Assembly (NCBI GenBank): GCA_016219545.1
Contig: JACRMH010000021.1
Location: 1 to 64,000, forward strand
Source: Chloroflexota bacterium
Lineage (GTDB): Bacteria; Chloroflexota; Anaerolineae; Anaerolineales; Villigracilaceae
DNA length: 64,000 bases
Direction of reading: 5' to 3'
Shown: one piece after another, positions 6,343 through 15,805 of the stretch
How positions within the stretch are numbered: the stretch's first letter is position 1
Layout: the number at the start of each line of letters is the position of its first letter
Notes under the pieces: model-generated
What the model saw: only the letters and a program-made list of their open reading frames with translations
The model's database searches: none
Told to the model about the DNA's origin: nothing
Made by a program: the position numbers and the translations under genes

Positions 6343-7689
6343 ATGCGAAAACGTCTAATCTGGATCATTCCCGCGGCCCTTCTTCTAATGATCGGCCTTT
6401 ATTACATCCCGCCGATCCACAGCCGCCTTGCCTGGCGTGTTGATGATCTGCGCGCAAAAATAAAACATTATTTCAACCCGCCCAGCGAAGTTGTCTTTCA
6501 ACCCAGCGGCGCAGCCGACCTAAGCATTGAAACCGTGATATTAACAACCCGCGCCGAATACTTGTTGACGCTGACGCCCCGGGCGACTCTGACTCCTTTG
6601 GCAACCTCAACCCCCAGTCAGGGTCCAACCGCCAAGCCGACGATCACCTCCACACCCTTGCCTGTTTCGGTTATCCTGAAAGGAGTCAAATACGTAGACC
6701 AGCGCAACCGCTGGAATTATTGCGGCCCTGCAAATATAACAATGGCTCTTAATTTCTGGGGATGGAAGGGAAACCGTGATGATGTTGCCAAGGTTATCAA
6801 ACCCGGTGAAAACAACCCGAACATGAATTTCATTGACCAAGGCAAAATCGACAAGAATGTCATGCCGTATGAAATGACGGGTTTTGTCAGCGACAATACT
6901 GATTTCAACGCGCTGTACCGTGTCGGCGGGGATATGAACCTGCTCAAGGGTTTTATCTCGGCCGGTTATCCCGTCATTGTTGAAAAAGGGTATTACGAGC
7001 GCGATGCGAATGGCTCGGTCAGTTGGATGGGACATTATCAATTCGTCACCGGCTATGATGATGCCGTGCAGAGCTTTATCGTTCAAGACACCTACCTCGA
7101 TGGACCCAACTTTAAGATCAAATACGATGAGTTCTACGAGGGCTGGCGTGACTTTGATTTTCTTTTCATCGTAGTTTATCCACCCGATAGCGAACAGAAG
7201 GTCCACGACCTGCTCGGTAATTGGTCTGATGATGAATGGGCGAACCGTCACGCGTTGGATATTGCAAATGAAGAGATCACCACACAGTCTGGATTCGGCG
7301 CTTTTTTCGCATGGTTCAATAAAGGTACGAGCCACGCCCTGCTTCAAGAATATGTGGATGCCGCCTCCGCGTACGATCAGGCCTTTTCCATTTATGCAAC
7401 GCTGGATAATGTCAAACGTCCGTACCGCATGTTATGGTATCAGACCGGCCCGTATAAGGCTTATTATTACAGCGCCCGTTATGCTGATGTGATCGATTTG
7501 GCTACAATAACATTGGATAGTGTCATCGGCGGGCCGTATTTGGAAGAAAGTTTATATTGGCGCGGCATGGCTTATTACATGTCCGGTCAGACCGACCTTG
7601 CCCTTGACGATTACTACGCCGCACTGAAAGTCCACCCTAATTGGATACCAGCCACTCAGGCCTTGCAGGACCTGGGAGTCTTTCCATAA
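6343..7689 (+). CDS. Membrane-anchored C39-like peptidase domain protein with TPR-like C-terminus
   Basis: The 448-residue protein has an N-terminal helix (about 4-22) and a Thr/Pro-rich spacer. A papain-like C39-type domain follows, with the putative catalytic Cys in NYCGPANITMAL and His in GHYQFVTGYDD. The C-terminal half contains helical TPR-like units (YLEESLYWRGMAYYMSGQTDLALDDYYAAL). The active site faces the outside. The family includes bacteriocin-type and general extracytoplasmic cysteine peptidases; the substrate is unknown. ATG 6343 is preferred because TATAAT lies at 6331-6336, too close for an upstream start to be on the message. This implies a leaderless transcript. It is convergent with a PepSY-like gene. 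Confidence 0.75.
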   Translation: MRKRLIWIIPAALLLMIGLYYIPPIHSRLAWRVDDLRAKIKHYFNPPSEVVFQPSGAADLSIETVILTTRAEYLLTLTPRATLTPLATSTPSQGPTAKPTITSTPLPVSVILKGVKYVDQRNRWNYCGPANITMALNFWGWKGNRDDVAKVIKPGENNPNMNFIDQGKIDKNVMPYEMTGFVSDNTDFNALYRVGGDMNLLKGFISAGYPVIVEKGYYERDANGSVSWMGHYQFVTGYDDAVQSFIVQDTYLDGPNFKIKYDEFYEGWRDFDFLFIVVYPPDSEQKVHDLLGNWSDDEWANRHALDIANEEITTQSGFGAFFAWFNKGTSHALLQEYVDAASAYDQAFSIYATLDNVKRPYRMLWYQTGPYKAYYYSARYADVIDLATITLDSVIGGPYLEESLYWRGMAYYMSGQTDLALDDYYAALKVHPNWIPATQALQDLGVFP

Positions 7690-7723
7690 ATCCGAAACGC
7701 AACGGAAATGTCGCGTTACAGAT

Positions 7724-8164
7724 TTACTTGTTGTAATGTGATTTAGGTTGGGAGATCTTGACTGCCGGGCCTTTTGAAGCAGAAAGAACTTGTCCATCCA
7801 GGCTTATATAGAGAATATCGCCGGAAGCGAACGTAGCAAGATAAGCGTCGGTCCCATTGAACTGGGAATTCTCTACAAGATACAGGTTCTTTTGTCCCAG
7901 GACTTTGACAGCCATTGCCGCCGCCTCGTAGATCGTTATCTTTCCCGCGACTGACACTTCTGTTGCGGCCACGGTCGGCAATTCCTGAGTGACCTCGGCT
8001 GAGACCGTGGCAGGCAGGGTGGTGCCAGGCAAGGCCGTAGCGGGAATTGCAGTAGCTGGTACCGTTGCTTGAACGGCCTTCTTGTAAGTCGAAACGAAGC
8101 TGTATAAGGCATATAATAATGCCGCAGTAAGTATGACCGAAATGATTAAAGTACTTTTACGCAT
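7724..8164 (-). CDS. Membrane-anchored PepSY-like protein, paralogue of the 5.7-kb gene
   Basis: At 146 residues it has the same architecture as the protein at 5698-6213. A RKSTLIISVILTAALL anchor and a Thr/Pro/Ala-rich linker (PTVAATEVSVAG matches PTVAATDMIVP of the paralogue) are followed by a PepSY-like domain, ITIYEAAAMAVKVLG...GDILYISLDGQVLSA. It lacks the Asn/Gly and Asp/His tail. The domain may bind or inhibit a neighbouring protease, as PepSY domains do in some propeptides, but here it faces a C39-like gene only by convergence. GAGGAAAC precedes the ATG. Function is unproven. Confidence 0.65.
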   Translation of the reverse strand: MRKSTLIISVILTAALLYALYSFVSTYKKAVQATVPATAIPATALPGTTLPATVSAEVTQELPTVAATEVSVAGKITIYEAAAMAVKVLGQKNLYLVENSQFNGTDAYLATFASGDILYISLDGQVLSASKGPAVKISQPKSHYNK

Positions 8165-8277
8165 AATAGGGTTTCCTCGTGTTGTGTAAGGGATAGTCGC
8201 ATTGATCTTGGAATAGTTACTGATTGATATTGCGTAGTAGTTTTCTGAGTAAAATATAGCATAGAAGAGAGTTATCC

Positions 8278-8303
8278 GTAGCGCGACATTTATGTCGCGC
8301 TAC
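8278..8303 (+). repeat. Perfect palindromic hairpin upstream of sbcD
   Basis: Twelve-bp arms (8278-8289 and 8292-8303) flank a 2-nt loop, 17 nt before the sbcD start. There is no T run in either direction, so it is not a standard terminator. It may be a short dispersed palindrome or a 5'-UTR structure. Confidence 0.5.
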
Positions 8304-8320
8304 AAAAAGATAAATCAACC

Positions 8321-9556
8321 ATGAAAATACTCCACTTCGCCGACGCACACATTGACATGGCCAACTATGGCCGCCACGACCCTGAAACGGGTTTGCCTTT
8401 CCGCGTTTTGGATTTTCTCAAATCATTCGACACCATTGTGGATACTGCCATCTCCCAAAAAGTGGACATGGTCATCTTTGCAGGGGATGCCTACAAAGAC
8501 CGTTCGCCAGCGCCGACCTTTCAACGCGAGTGGGGCAGGCGCATCATGCGTCTTTCGCAGGCACAGATCCCAACTTTATTGTTGATCGGCAATCATGACA
8601 TTTCTCCCGCTGCAGGGCGCGCCCACGCGCTTCAGGAATTTGACACGCTTCAAGTGCCTTATGTGCGTGTCTTATCTAAAGTACAATTCTTGGGACCTAA
8701 AGACCTATGGGGGTTACCGATACAGGTTATTGCGTTGCCATGGATTTCACGTTCAGCGTTTATGGCAGATTATGAAATTCAGAATAGTGACGATTTATTA
8801 GGTGAGGTTTTCACCAAACTACAAGACAAAATTATTGATAAGATTCATGAATTTATAAGCCAAGCAGATTCATCCCTGCCAATCATTCTAACCGCACACG
8901 CCTCCATTGAAGGCGCGAAGTTTGGCGGCGAAAGACTTGTCATGCTGGGCAATGACCTCGCTCTTTCAGGTAGTTTAGTTAAGAATCCAAAATTTAGTTA
9001 CGTAGCCATGGGGCATATCCACAAGCCGCAGGATGTAAATGACGGTTTTCAACCGCCTGTTGTTTATCCCGGCTCCATCGAGCGCGTGGACTTTGGCGAA
9101 GCCAAGGAATACAGGTTCTTTGTTATTGCTCATATTGAAAAAGGAAAAGACACCAGGGTTGAGTGGATTGAACTCACAGGGGTGCGAAAGTTTATAGACC
9201 GCCGAAGAGTTCTCGTGTCAAATGAGAACGTAAACAAAACCCTTAAGGACGCATTACCCAGCCCGAAGGAAATGTCTGGGGCGATTGTCCGTTTGTCGGT
9301 TGAATATCCCAGAGAATGGGATGCTCTGATCGATGAAACTGCTTTAAGAAAGTATACCGAAGGTACATTTGAATTTCATCTCGTGAAGCGGCCTCAAAGC
9401 GAGACACGTCTTGGCGATAGAGAAGGGCTAATACTCACCAGTTTAAGTCCGCTTGACCTGCTCGCACAATATTTCGTCGCCGCAAAAGTTGATAATGTTG
9501 AACCGTTACAAAAGCTCGCGCAGGAGATTATCTCAGAAGACACACTTGACACCTGA
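8321..9556 (+). CDS. sbcD: DNA repair exonuclease, SbcD/Mre11 family
   Basis: This metallophosphoesterase-type nuclease normally pairs with the SbcC/Rad50 ATPase to trim hairpins and blocked double-strand ends. All family motifs are present in order: DAHID (8-12), GDAYKDR (about 52-58), GNHD (about 90-93), HAS (about 190) and GHIH (about 230-233). These are the two-metal ligands and the proton donor. At 411 residues it is full length, including the capping domain. No sbcC gene is adjacent; the next gene is a transporter, so the partner must lie elsewhere. The gene's end merges into a small TGACACC tandem repeat. Confidence 0.88.
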   Translation: MKILHFADAHIDMANYGRHDPETGLPFRVLDFLKSFDTIVDTAISQKVDMVIFAGDAYKDRSPAPTFQREWGRRIMRLSQAQIPTLLLIGNHDISPAAGRAHALQEFDTLQVPYVRVLSKVQFLGPKDLWGLPIQVIALPWISRSAFMADYEIQNSDDLLGEVFTKLQDKIIDKIHEFISQADSSLPIILTAHASIEGAKFGGERLVMLGNDLALSGSLVKNPKFSYVAMGHIHKPQDVNDGFQPPVVYPGSIERVDFGEAKEYRFFVIAHIEKGKDTRVEWIELTGVRKFIDRRRVLVSNENVNKTLKDALPSPKEMSGAIVRLSVEYPREWDALIDETALRKYTEGTFEFHLVKRPQSETRLGDREGLILTSLSPLDLLAQYFVAAKVDNVEPLQKLAQEIISEDTLDT

Positions 9557-9601
9557 CACCTGACACTTGATACTAGGGCATCCTATCGTCGCGAGGTTGT
9601 T

Positions 9602-10885
9602 ATGTCCAAGGAAAATTCACGTTATCGCTGGTTCGTGGTTGTAGTGTTTTTCTTCTTCATGCTTCTGCATCAAACGGATAAGTTGATGATCGGCTCTTTG
9701 CAAGTGCAGATCAGTAAGGATTTCGATCTGAATAACAGACAGTGGGGATTGATCAATTCCGGCGCTTTATTGGTGGCGACCGTTCTCTACCCAATCTGGG
9801 GTTATTTATATGACCGCTATGCGCGTACAAAGTTGATCGCTTTTGCTTCATTCGTTTGGGGCGCGACCACCTGGCTGAATGCCATTGTCCGCACCTATAC
9901 CGGCTTTATGATCACACGCGCATCCACCGGCATTGATGATTCATCCTACCCGGGTTTGTACTCATTGATCGCTGATTATTTCGGACCCAACCTGCGCGGC
10001 AAAGTTTATGGGATTTTACAGCTTGCCCAGCCTCTCGGCTATTTGGCCGGCATGATCCTCGCGCTGATGGTTGCGCCGGCCATTGGCGGCTGGCGCTCTG
10101 TGTTTTACATCACCGGCTCGCTCGGGCTTGTATTGGCCCTTGTCATTTATTTCGGCGTGAAGGAAATGCCGCGCGGACAAGCCGAACCGGAATTCGAGAA
10201 CATGACCGAAATGCAGACATTCAAATTCTCGTGGGTTGAGGCCAAAGAGATATTCAAGAAGAAGACCATGTGGTTCATCTTTTTGCAGGGCTTCGCGGGC
10301 GTGTTCCCGTGGAATGTAATTACCTTTTTCTTCTTCGGCTATCTTGAAAAAGAACGCGGCTATGACGCCAACGGCATCCTGTTCACCATGGCGCCTGTCA
10401 TCCTCATCCTTGCCAGCGGATATTTCGTGGGCGGCGCGCTCGGTGACTATGCCTTCAAACGCTCCAACAAGGGACGCATCATTGTTTCAAGTGTTGGGGT
10501 TTTGCTTGGCGCCGTCTTTATGTATCTCGCCATCACTTCACCCATTGAAGCGAAGAATCAATTCTTCATCTTCATGTGTCTTACTGCCATCTTCATGCCG
10601 CTATCTTCTGCGAACGTCATCGCCACGGTTTATGACATCACCGTGCCGGAAGTCCGCTCGACGGCGCAGGCCGTGGAATACTTTATCGAGAACGCAGGCG
10701 CAATCACTGCCCCGGTCCTGACCGGTATCATCGCGGATGCGTTCAGTTTGCAAACGGCCATCCTTCTCATTTGTTCCATCGCATGGGGGCTGTGCTTCTT
10801 CTTATATCTCGGCGCGATCTTCACCATTGATAAAGATGTCCACCAGCTCCGCGCACAAATGACAGACCGCGCAAAATCCATGTAA
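9602..10885 (+). CDS. Major facilitator superfamily transporter
   Basis: This 427-residue permease has about twelve membrane helices in two bundles and a central cytoplasmic loop (about 195-225). The MFS signature between helices 2 and 3 is GYLYDRYARTKLI (about 63-75). The N-terminus (MLLHQTDKLMIGSLQVQISKDF) resembles the ACS/organic anion branch of MFS. The substrate cannot be deduced: there is no pathway gene next to it. GCGAGG upstream supports the ATG at 9602. Confidence 0.85.
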   Translation: MSKENSRYRWFVVVVFFFFMLLHQTDKLMIGSLQVQISKDFDLNNRQWGLINSGALLVATVLYPIWGYLYDRYARTKLIAFASFVWGATTWLNAIVRTYTGFMITRASTGIDDSSYPGLYSLIADYFGPNLRGKVYGILQLAQPLGYLAGMILALMVAPAIGGWRSVFYITGSLGLVLALVIYFGVKEMPRGQAEPEFENMTEMQTFKFSWVEAKEIFKKKTMWFIFLQGFAGVFPWNVITFFFFGYLEKERGYDANGILFTMAPVILILASGYFVGGALGDYAFKRSNKGRIIVSSVGVLLGAVFMYLAITSPIEAKNQFFIFMCLTAIFMPLSSANVIATVYDITVPEVRSTAQAVEYFIENAGAITAPVLTGIIADAFSLQTAILLICSIAWGLCFFLYLGAIFTIDKDVHQLRAQMTDRAKSM

Positions 10886-10888
10886 TCA

Positions 10889-10919
10889 TGTAGGGGCGAC
10901 CCATTGGGTCGCCCCTACC
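10889..10919 (+). terminator. Inverted repeat after the MFS gene
   Basis: A 13- to 14-bp GC-rich stem of the GTAGGGGCGACC/GGTCGCCCCTAC type with a minimal loop lies just after the stop. It lacks a long T run, so it may work as a weak terminator or simply be a dispersed hairpin. A related element lies at 26486-26549. Confidence 0.5.
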
Positions 10920-10926
10920 AAAATTT

Positions 10927-12048
10927 ATGCAAATTACTAAAATCGATCTCACGAACAAAAGGCAGGTGGAGGATTTCCTCCATTTGCCTTTTTCCATTTA
11001 CAAGGATATTCCTCAATGGGTGCCGTCCCTGCAAATGGACGAGCGCCTCAGGCTTAACCCGGGCAGGTTTCCGTTCTATAAACATTCCTACGCCGCATTT
11101 TTTATCGCGTATGAAAAAAGCCACCCCATCGGCCGCCTCGCCGTTTTAGACAACCGTCACTACAACGAATACAATCAGGAAGCAACAGCGTTCTTATATC
11201 TATTTGAATGTGAGAATAACATCGAAGCCGCGACTGGATTATTCAACGCAGGTTTTGATTGGGCGCGTTCCCGCGGGCTGACAAAGATTCTCGGTCCCAA
11301 AGGATTCACTCCGCTGGATGGATTCGGCCTCTTGGTCAAAGGCTTCGAACATCGCCCCGCATTTGGATTGCCATATAACCACGCCTATTACGTGGACTTG
11401 ATCGAAGCGCAGGGATTTACGAAGCATGGCGAATCCGTTTCCGGTTATCTCGGCACGAGTATCGTTTTTCCAGATCGAATCCATGAGCTTGCCGAAAGGA
11501 TCGCCAAACGGCGTGGACTACATATTGCGCGTTCCAACACCCGCACCGAACTGCGCGCGCTGATTCCGCACATCAAAGAACTTTACAATTCGTCACTCGA
11601 AGGCACAACCGGAAATTATCCACTGACAGATGAAGAAATAGATTCTCTGACAGGTCAGATCCTGTGGCTGGCTGACCCGAAATTGATCAAACTTGTAATG
11701 AAAGACGACAAGGCGGTTGGGTTTCTCTTCGCCTATCCTGATGTGTCTGCCGCGCTGCAAAAAACGAAAGGGAAGTTACTGCCCTTCGGCTGGCTGACCA
11801 TTCTCAGTGAGTTGAAGCGCACCGACTGGATCAACATCAACGGCGCAGGCCTGCTTCCCGAATATCGCGGATCAGGCGGCACAGCCATCCTCTACAGTGA
11901 AATGTTCAAGTCGGTCAGGGATTCGGGTCGCTTCAAACATGCCGAAGTCGTGCAGATCGGCGTGGAAAATGAAGCCATGCAGAGGGAAATGGAAAACTTC
12001 GGGATTGATTTTTATAAAATACACCGCACATATTTTTGTGCGCTATAA
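10927..12048 (+). CDS. GNAT-like N-acetyltransferase domain protein
   Basis: A 373-residue cytoplasmic protein resembling the large GNAT-related family that includes E. coli YghO. Features are an N-terminal KDIPQWVPSLQMDER segment, GPKGFTPLDGFGLLVKGFEHRP near residues 120-141, and a C-terminal GNAT-like acetyl-CoA region with GAGLLPEYRGSGGTAIL (about 307-323). The length and the two-lobe layout fit that family. No substrate is known for it. It follows the MFS gene and its hairpin. The start ATG lies 7 nt after the hairpin and has no obvious ribosome-binding site. Confidence 0.7.
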   Translation: MQITKIDLTNKRQVEDFLHLPFSIYKDIPQWVPSLQMDERLRLNPGRFPFYKHSYAAFFIAYEKSHPIGRLAVLDNRHYNEYNQEATAFLYLFECENNIEAATGLFNAGFDWARSRGLTKILGPKGFTPLDGFGLLVKGFEHRPAFGLPYNHAYYVDLIEAQGFTKHGESVSGYLGTSIVFPDRIHELAERIAKRRGLHIARSNTRTELRALIPHIKELYNSSLEGTTGNYPLTDEEIDSLTGQILWLADPKLIKLVMKDDKAVGFLFAYPDVSAALQKTKGKLLPFGWLTILSELKRTDWININGAGLLPEYRGSGGTAILYSEMFKSVRDSGRFKHAEVVQIGVENEAMQREMENFGIDFYKIHRTYFCAL

Positions 12049-12199
12049 GAGAATTTGTCACAGTGGCCACAGAGAAATAAAAAGAACGTTTTGCGGATTG
12101 ATCCTTGCCCTGTTCTCGTTCAAAGAGCAATTCGCAAAACGACGCCACCCAAATCCGGATGATTCGAAAAGGGTGGCAACTGAATTCGGGGTCCAGTTT

Positions 12200-13027
12200 C
12201 TATGCCTCGTTTTTGCGGCGGAATAAAATCGTAATGCCGATGAGATAACCAAAGTATCCGATCATCTCTGTCAGCGAGGGATTGCCGTTGTAGCCAAAGA
12301 GGGTTTTAAGCAATTGTCCAAAAACCGAGTTCTCGTCAATGAACGCGTTCACATCCCAAATATGTTCGATAATGAATGGTATCCAGCCGATCTCATTGAA
12401 CTCATGAATGCCGTGAGCTATAAGGCCTGCCGCGAAGAGAATAAGTAAAATTCCTGTAACTTGAAAGAATCGGCGCAGGTCGAGGCGGGCCGCGCTGGCA
12501 AGCAATGACCAGCCAAAAAGGACCGCAGTGCCTAAACCGAGCAACGTCCCTGCCAGGACCTGGATGGTATTCGAACCCACTTGTTCGTTATTGCCTGCAA
12601 AAAATGCGGCGGTTAAGAAAAGGGCGAGTTCCACACCCTCGCGTACAACAGCCACAAAGGACAGCCAAAATATGGAATTTTTCCCGGACGCGGAGCGTGC
12701 AACAGCTTTGTTCACTCCGTCTTCGAGTTCTCCTTTGATATTGCGCGCCTGTCCACTCATCCAGAAGATCATCCATGTCAGGATGCCTGCGGCCAGGAAC
12801 ATGGTGACACCTTCGTAGATGACTTCGACGTTTCCTTCAAGCTCCAACCCAAAAACTGTGAGAAGGATTGCAGATAACACACTGACGATAACTGCACTTA
12901 ATACTCCAAGCCATAAAGATGGGAGCAGGTCAGGGCGTTGTATCTTGCGAAGCGCACCTAACACAATTCCAATGATGAGTGCGGCTTCCAATCCTTCGCG
13001 CAGTGATAATAAATAAGTAGATACCAT
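12200..13027 (-). CDS. FTR1-family iron permease
   Basis: This 275-residue membrane protein has seven predicted helices and two copies of the REGLE-type motif: REGLEAAL (about 10-17) and REGVELAL (about 128-135). In FTR1/EfeU these lie in helices 1 and 4 and form the Fe(III) path. It is encoded alone: no EfeO cupredoxin/imelysin, EfeB peroxidase or multicopper oxidase is adjacent, so it resembles the single-gene FTR1 loci of anaerobes. GAGG upstream supports ATG 13027. An AT-rich dyad at 13115-13140 could be a metal-responsive operator, but it does not match a known Fur or DtxR consensus. Confidence 0.88.
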   Translation of the reverse strand: MVSTYLLSLREGLEAALIIGIVLGALRKIQRPDLLPSLWLGVLSAVIVSVLSAILLTVFGLELEGNVEVIYEGVTMFLAAGILTWMIFWMSGQARNIKGELEDGVNKAVARSASGKNSIFWLSFVAVVREGVELALFLTAAFFAGNNEQVGSNTIQVLAGTLLGLGTAVLFGWSLLASAARLDLRRFFQVTGILLILFAAGLIAHGIHEFNEIGWIPFIIEHIWDVNAFIDENSVFGQLLKTLFGYNGNPSLTEMIGYFGYLIGITILFRRKNEA

Positions 13028-13114
13028 TTGTACCTCGATAGTAAGGAATAAAAAATCAGACCGTTTTAGCCTGATTTTCAGAAAATTGTATCATCGAGAG
13101 AGGGTGTTGGCAAG

Positions 13115-13140
13115 ATATTTATCATTTTTTTCATAAATAT
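13115..13140 (-). promoter_or_regulatory. AT-rich dyad upstream of FTR1 gene
   Basis: ATATTTAT (13115-13122) and ATAAATAT (13133-13140) form an 8-bp inverted repeat about 90 nt upstream of the FTR1 start. It could be an operator or simply AT-rich promoter DNA. Confidence 0.25.
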
Positions 13141-13293
13141 TAATTGCGGTGGTGAAACCCATAGGCTGCCTGACTCCTGCAAAATTCCCTCATCAGTCCA
13201 GCATAGGACAAGCTTTGACCCTCGTCGTTCTAATCCTGTTTTCAGTTATAAACGATATGATGAACAAATCTTTCTAGGCAAAGGAAAACGAAT

Positions 13294-15270
13294 ATGGAAA
13301 ATAAAACAACCACCATTGCGATCATCATAGGGATCGTGGTTGCAGTATGTTGTATTTGCGGACTAGTTGTTTGCATGCTAGGGTACGGTTTTTATATCTA
13401 TAACCAGACATTTCATGTAACGGAGAATATTTTTAGTACGCCGACCAGCGTTCCACAGATGAGACGCATTTCTGTTGATTCGATCCCAAATGAAACCTTG
13501 CAGACGTTACAGCAAAATCCGGTTCCGGAAAATGATCGCTATGAACTGGCTTGTCGTTTAAAGGGATTGTGCAATGTACCGAAAACTCTTGAGACCAAGC
13601 CCTATCAAGTGGGGGATACTGAAAAGTTTTGGATCATGAATTCTGATACGGAAAAACATCATCAAATTAATGCCGCCCTGCTCTACATCACCGATCATAC
13701 ATATTTCTGGGCGGAGAACGGGATAAAGGTCGACAAGGATGATATGAAGTCCTTGATGGATACATTTGAAAATAAGATCTATCCGACCGACCGTCAGTTC
13801 TTCGGCAGTGAATGGACGCCGGGCGTGGATGGGGATCCGCACATCTTTGTGATCTATGCAAAAAAGATCGGGAATAACATTGCCGGATATTTCAATTCAT
13901 CAGACGAATATAACCCTTCGATCAAAAAATATTCCAACGGACACGAAACCTATGTATTGGGTGCAAGCCAAAACCTGGCAAGCGAATATACATACACCAC
14001 GCTCGCGCATGAATTCGTTCACATGATCCAGTTCCCGTCTGACCGGAATGATGTTGCCTGGTTGTCGGAGGGGTTTGCCGAGGTCGGAGCTTTTATCAAT
14101 GGCTATACTGTCGGGTACGCAGACTTCTTGTATATTCAAAACCCTGATTTGCAATTGAATGATTGGGTGAATAGTTCCTCTCCTGAATTTGCCCCGCACT
14201 ATGGTGAGAGTTTCCTCTTCTTCACTTACTTCCTGGACCGTTTTGGCGAACAAGCGACCAAGGCGCTTACCGCCAACCCGGCGAATGATCTGGCCAGTGT
14301 GGATGATACGCTCATGCAACTTAACATCAATGACCCTGTTACAGGCGATCCGGTCACTGCTGATAGTTTCTTCATGGATTGGGCGGTGACCAATATCCTG
14401 CTCGACCCTTCCTTCGGCGATGGACGCTATGTATATAAAAATTACCCCGGCGCAGGCCGTGCTTCAGCCACGGAGACGATTTCAACTTGTCCGAAAGCTC
14501 CGCAGACTTATGATGTGCATCAATACGGTGTGGATTACATTGCCATAGAATGTGCGGGCGAACACACATTATCATTCACAGGTTCAACCGTCACCGGGCT
14601 TTTACCGGTTAACGCGCTTCCCGGCGGGTATGCATTTTGGTCGAATCGAGGCGATGAGTCTGATATGACGTTGACAAAAGAATTTGATCTCACCAATGTC
14701 AATGGGCCGATCAAGCTCTCTTTTCATACCTGGTACGACATTGAAGAGAATTGGGATTATCTCTATCTTGAAGTTTCCGAAGACGGCGAGAATTGGCAGG
14801 TCATCAAAACACCATCAGGCACAGACAATGACTCTTCCGGCAATTCGTATGGCTGGGGTTATACTGGTTCAAGTAACGGCTGGATCGAAGAGTCGGTTGA
14901 CCTTTCGCAATATGCGGGCAAAAAAGTTTCAGTACGTTTTGAATATGTGACCGATGCCGCCATCAATGGGGAAGGCCTATTGCTGGATGATGTCTCGGTC
15001 GAAGCGGCAGGCTACAGGTCAGATTTTGAAGCGGACGATGGAAGCTGGTCCGCTAATGGATTCGTCAGAATCCAAAACGTTCTTCCCCAGACGTTTGGGC
15101 TGGCTCTCATCCGCATGAGTGATTCCACTGTGACGATGATCCCGCTTAATGCAGACCAGACCGCAGACATCCCGCTTTCGCTGCAGGACGGTGAAAAAGT
15201 TTATCTGGTTATCACAGGCACGACCCGCTTTACACGCGAACATGCTTCGTATCAAATTGAAGTTCGATAA
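13294..15270 (+). CDS. Membrane-anchored zinc metalloprotease, M6/immune-inhibitor-A-like
   Basis: The 658-residue protein starts with an N-terminal helix (about 5-32). Its gluzincin-type zinc site is HEFVHMIQ (about 245-252), followed by WLSEGFAEVGAF, which supplies a downstream Glu. The C-terminal part has a beta-sandwich region seen in M6 and MAM-like proteins (FDLTNVNGPIKLSFHTWYDIE and GEGLLLDDVSV). It should act outside the cell on protein substrates. GGAAAA upstream fits the ATG. It is followed 17 nt later by a cupin gene that could be co-transcribed. The exact peptidase family is by pattern. Confidence 0.82.
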   Translation: MENKTTTIAIIIGIVVAVCCICGLVVCMLGYGFYIYNQTFHVTENIFSTPTSVPQMRRISVDSIPNETLQTLQQNPVPENDRYELACRLKGLCNVPKTLETKPYQVGDTEKFWIMNSDTEKHHQINAALLYITDHTYFWAENGIKVDKDDMKSLMDTFENKIYPTDRQFFGSEWTPGVDGDPHIFVIYAKKIGNNIAGYFNSSDEYNPSIKKYSNGHETYVLGASQNLASEYTYTTLAHEFVHMIQFPSDRNDVAWLSEGFAEVGAFINGYTVGYADFLYIQNPDLQLNDWVNSSSPEFAPHYGESFLFFTYFLDRFGEQATKALTANPANDLASVDDTLMQLNINDPVTGDPVTADSFFMDWAVTNILLDPSFGDGRYVYKNYPGAGRASATETISTCPKAPQTYDVHQYGVDYIAIECAGEHTLSFTGSTVTGLLPVNALPGGYAFWSNRGDESDMTLTKEFDLTNVNGPIKLSFHTWYDIEENWDYLYLEVSEDGENWQVIKTPSGTDNDSSGNSYGWGYTGSSNGWIEESVDLSQYAGKKVSVRFEYVTDAAINGEGLLLDDVSVEAAGYRSDFEADDGSWSANGFVRIQNVLPQTFGLALIRMSDSTVTMIPLNADQTADIPLSLQDGEKVYLVITGTTRFTREHASYQIEVR

Positions 15271-15287
15271 TTTTCTTGGAGGTTATT

Positions 15288-15611
15288 ATGTCCACAGCAC
15301 CAACATCTCAAGTCCTTGCTCTCGCCGAAATGGTGAATTACCAGGACGCCGCCGTTGTCAGCCGACAGGTCACGAAAGCGGAAGCGGGCAATGTGACTCT
15401 TTTTGCATTCGATAAAGATCAGGGACTGACCGAGCACACAGCTCCTTTCAATGCGCTCGTCCATATTTTGGAAGGCGAGGCGCAAGTCAGCATCTCCGGC
15501 AAACCCTTTGACTTGAAATCCGGCGATGCCATCATCATGCCCGCCAATGAACCGCACGCGTTGAAGGCAACCCAAAAATTCAAAATGCTGTTGACTATGA
15601 TACGGGCATAA
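15288..15611 (+). CDS. Small cupin-domain protein
   Basis: This single-domain cupin of 107 residues shows the two cupin motifs: HTAPFNALVHILEGEAQVSI (first, with two His) and LKSGDAIIMPANEPHAL (second, with the final His). Such stand-alone cupins bind a metal and may act as isomerases or ligand sensors; none can be assigned here. GGAGG with 6-nt spacing sets ATG 15288 as the start and excludes the TTG four codons upstream. It lies 17 nt after the metalloprotease gene. Confidence 0.85.
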   Translation: MSTAPTSQVLALAEMVNYQDAAVVSRQVTKAEAGNVTLFAFDKDQGLTEHTAPFNALVHILEGEAQVSISGKPFDLKSGDAIIMPANEPHALKATQKFKMLLTMIRA

Positions 15612-15619
15612 TTATTATT

Positions 15620-15707
15620 ATGTCGCTGCGAGGCGCCTTTGGTTTTCGCCGAAGCAGTCTCCTTATAATTGGGAGATTGCTTCGGGCTAATGCCCTCGCA
15701 ACGACAT
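15620..15707. repeat. Dispersed inverted repeat, family A, copy 1
   Basis: The element begins ATGTCGCTGCGAGGC and ends GCCCTCGCAACGACAT, so the ends are inverted copies. The core has GGAGATTGCTTCGGGC and its partial complement GAAGCAGTCTCC. Four more members are at 26845, 55532, 58639 and 62542. It carries no ORF and resembles a REP/MITE-type element. Confidence 0.85.
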
Positions 15708-15785
15708 GCTTCGTGCAACTTCGTGCCCTTTGTGGATAATCTTGTTTCTATTAAAACTGCCAGTGCCGAATCAAATTTCCTGACT

Positions 15786-15791
15786 TATAAT
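15786..15791 (+). promoter_or_regulatory. -10 hexamer 14 nt before the sensor kinase start
   Basis: TATAAT precedes the ATG at 15806 by 14 nt and no Shine-Dalgarno sequence is present. The message would have a leader of about 6-8 nt or none. Confidence 0.4.
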
Positions 15792-15805
15792 TTCGGCACA
15801 ACCCT

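Noticed and set aside
8321..9556. SbcD as part of a defence island
   Set aside because: Neighbours are a transporter and a GNAT-like gene; no SbcC, helicase, restriction or other defence gene is adjacent.
13115..13140. Fur box upstream of the FTR1 gene
   Set aside because: The AT-rich dyad does not match the GATAAT/ATTATC hexamer pattern well enough to name a regulator; it is kept only as a low-confidence dyad.
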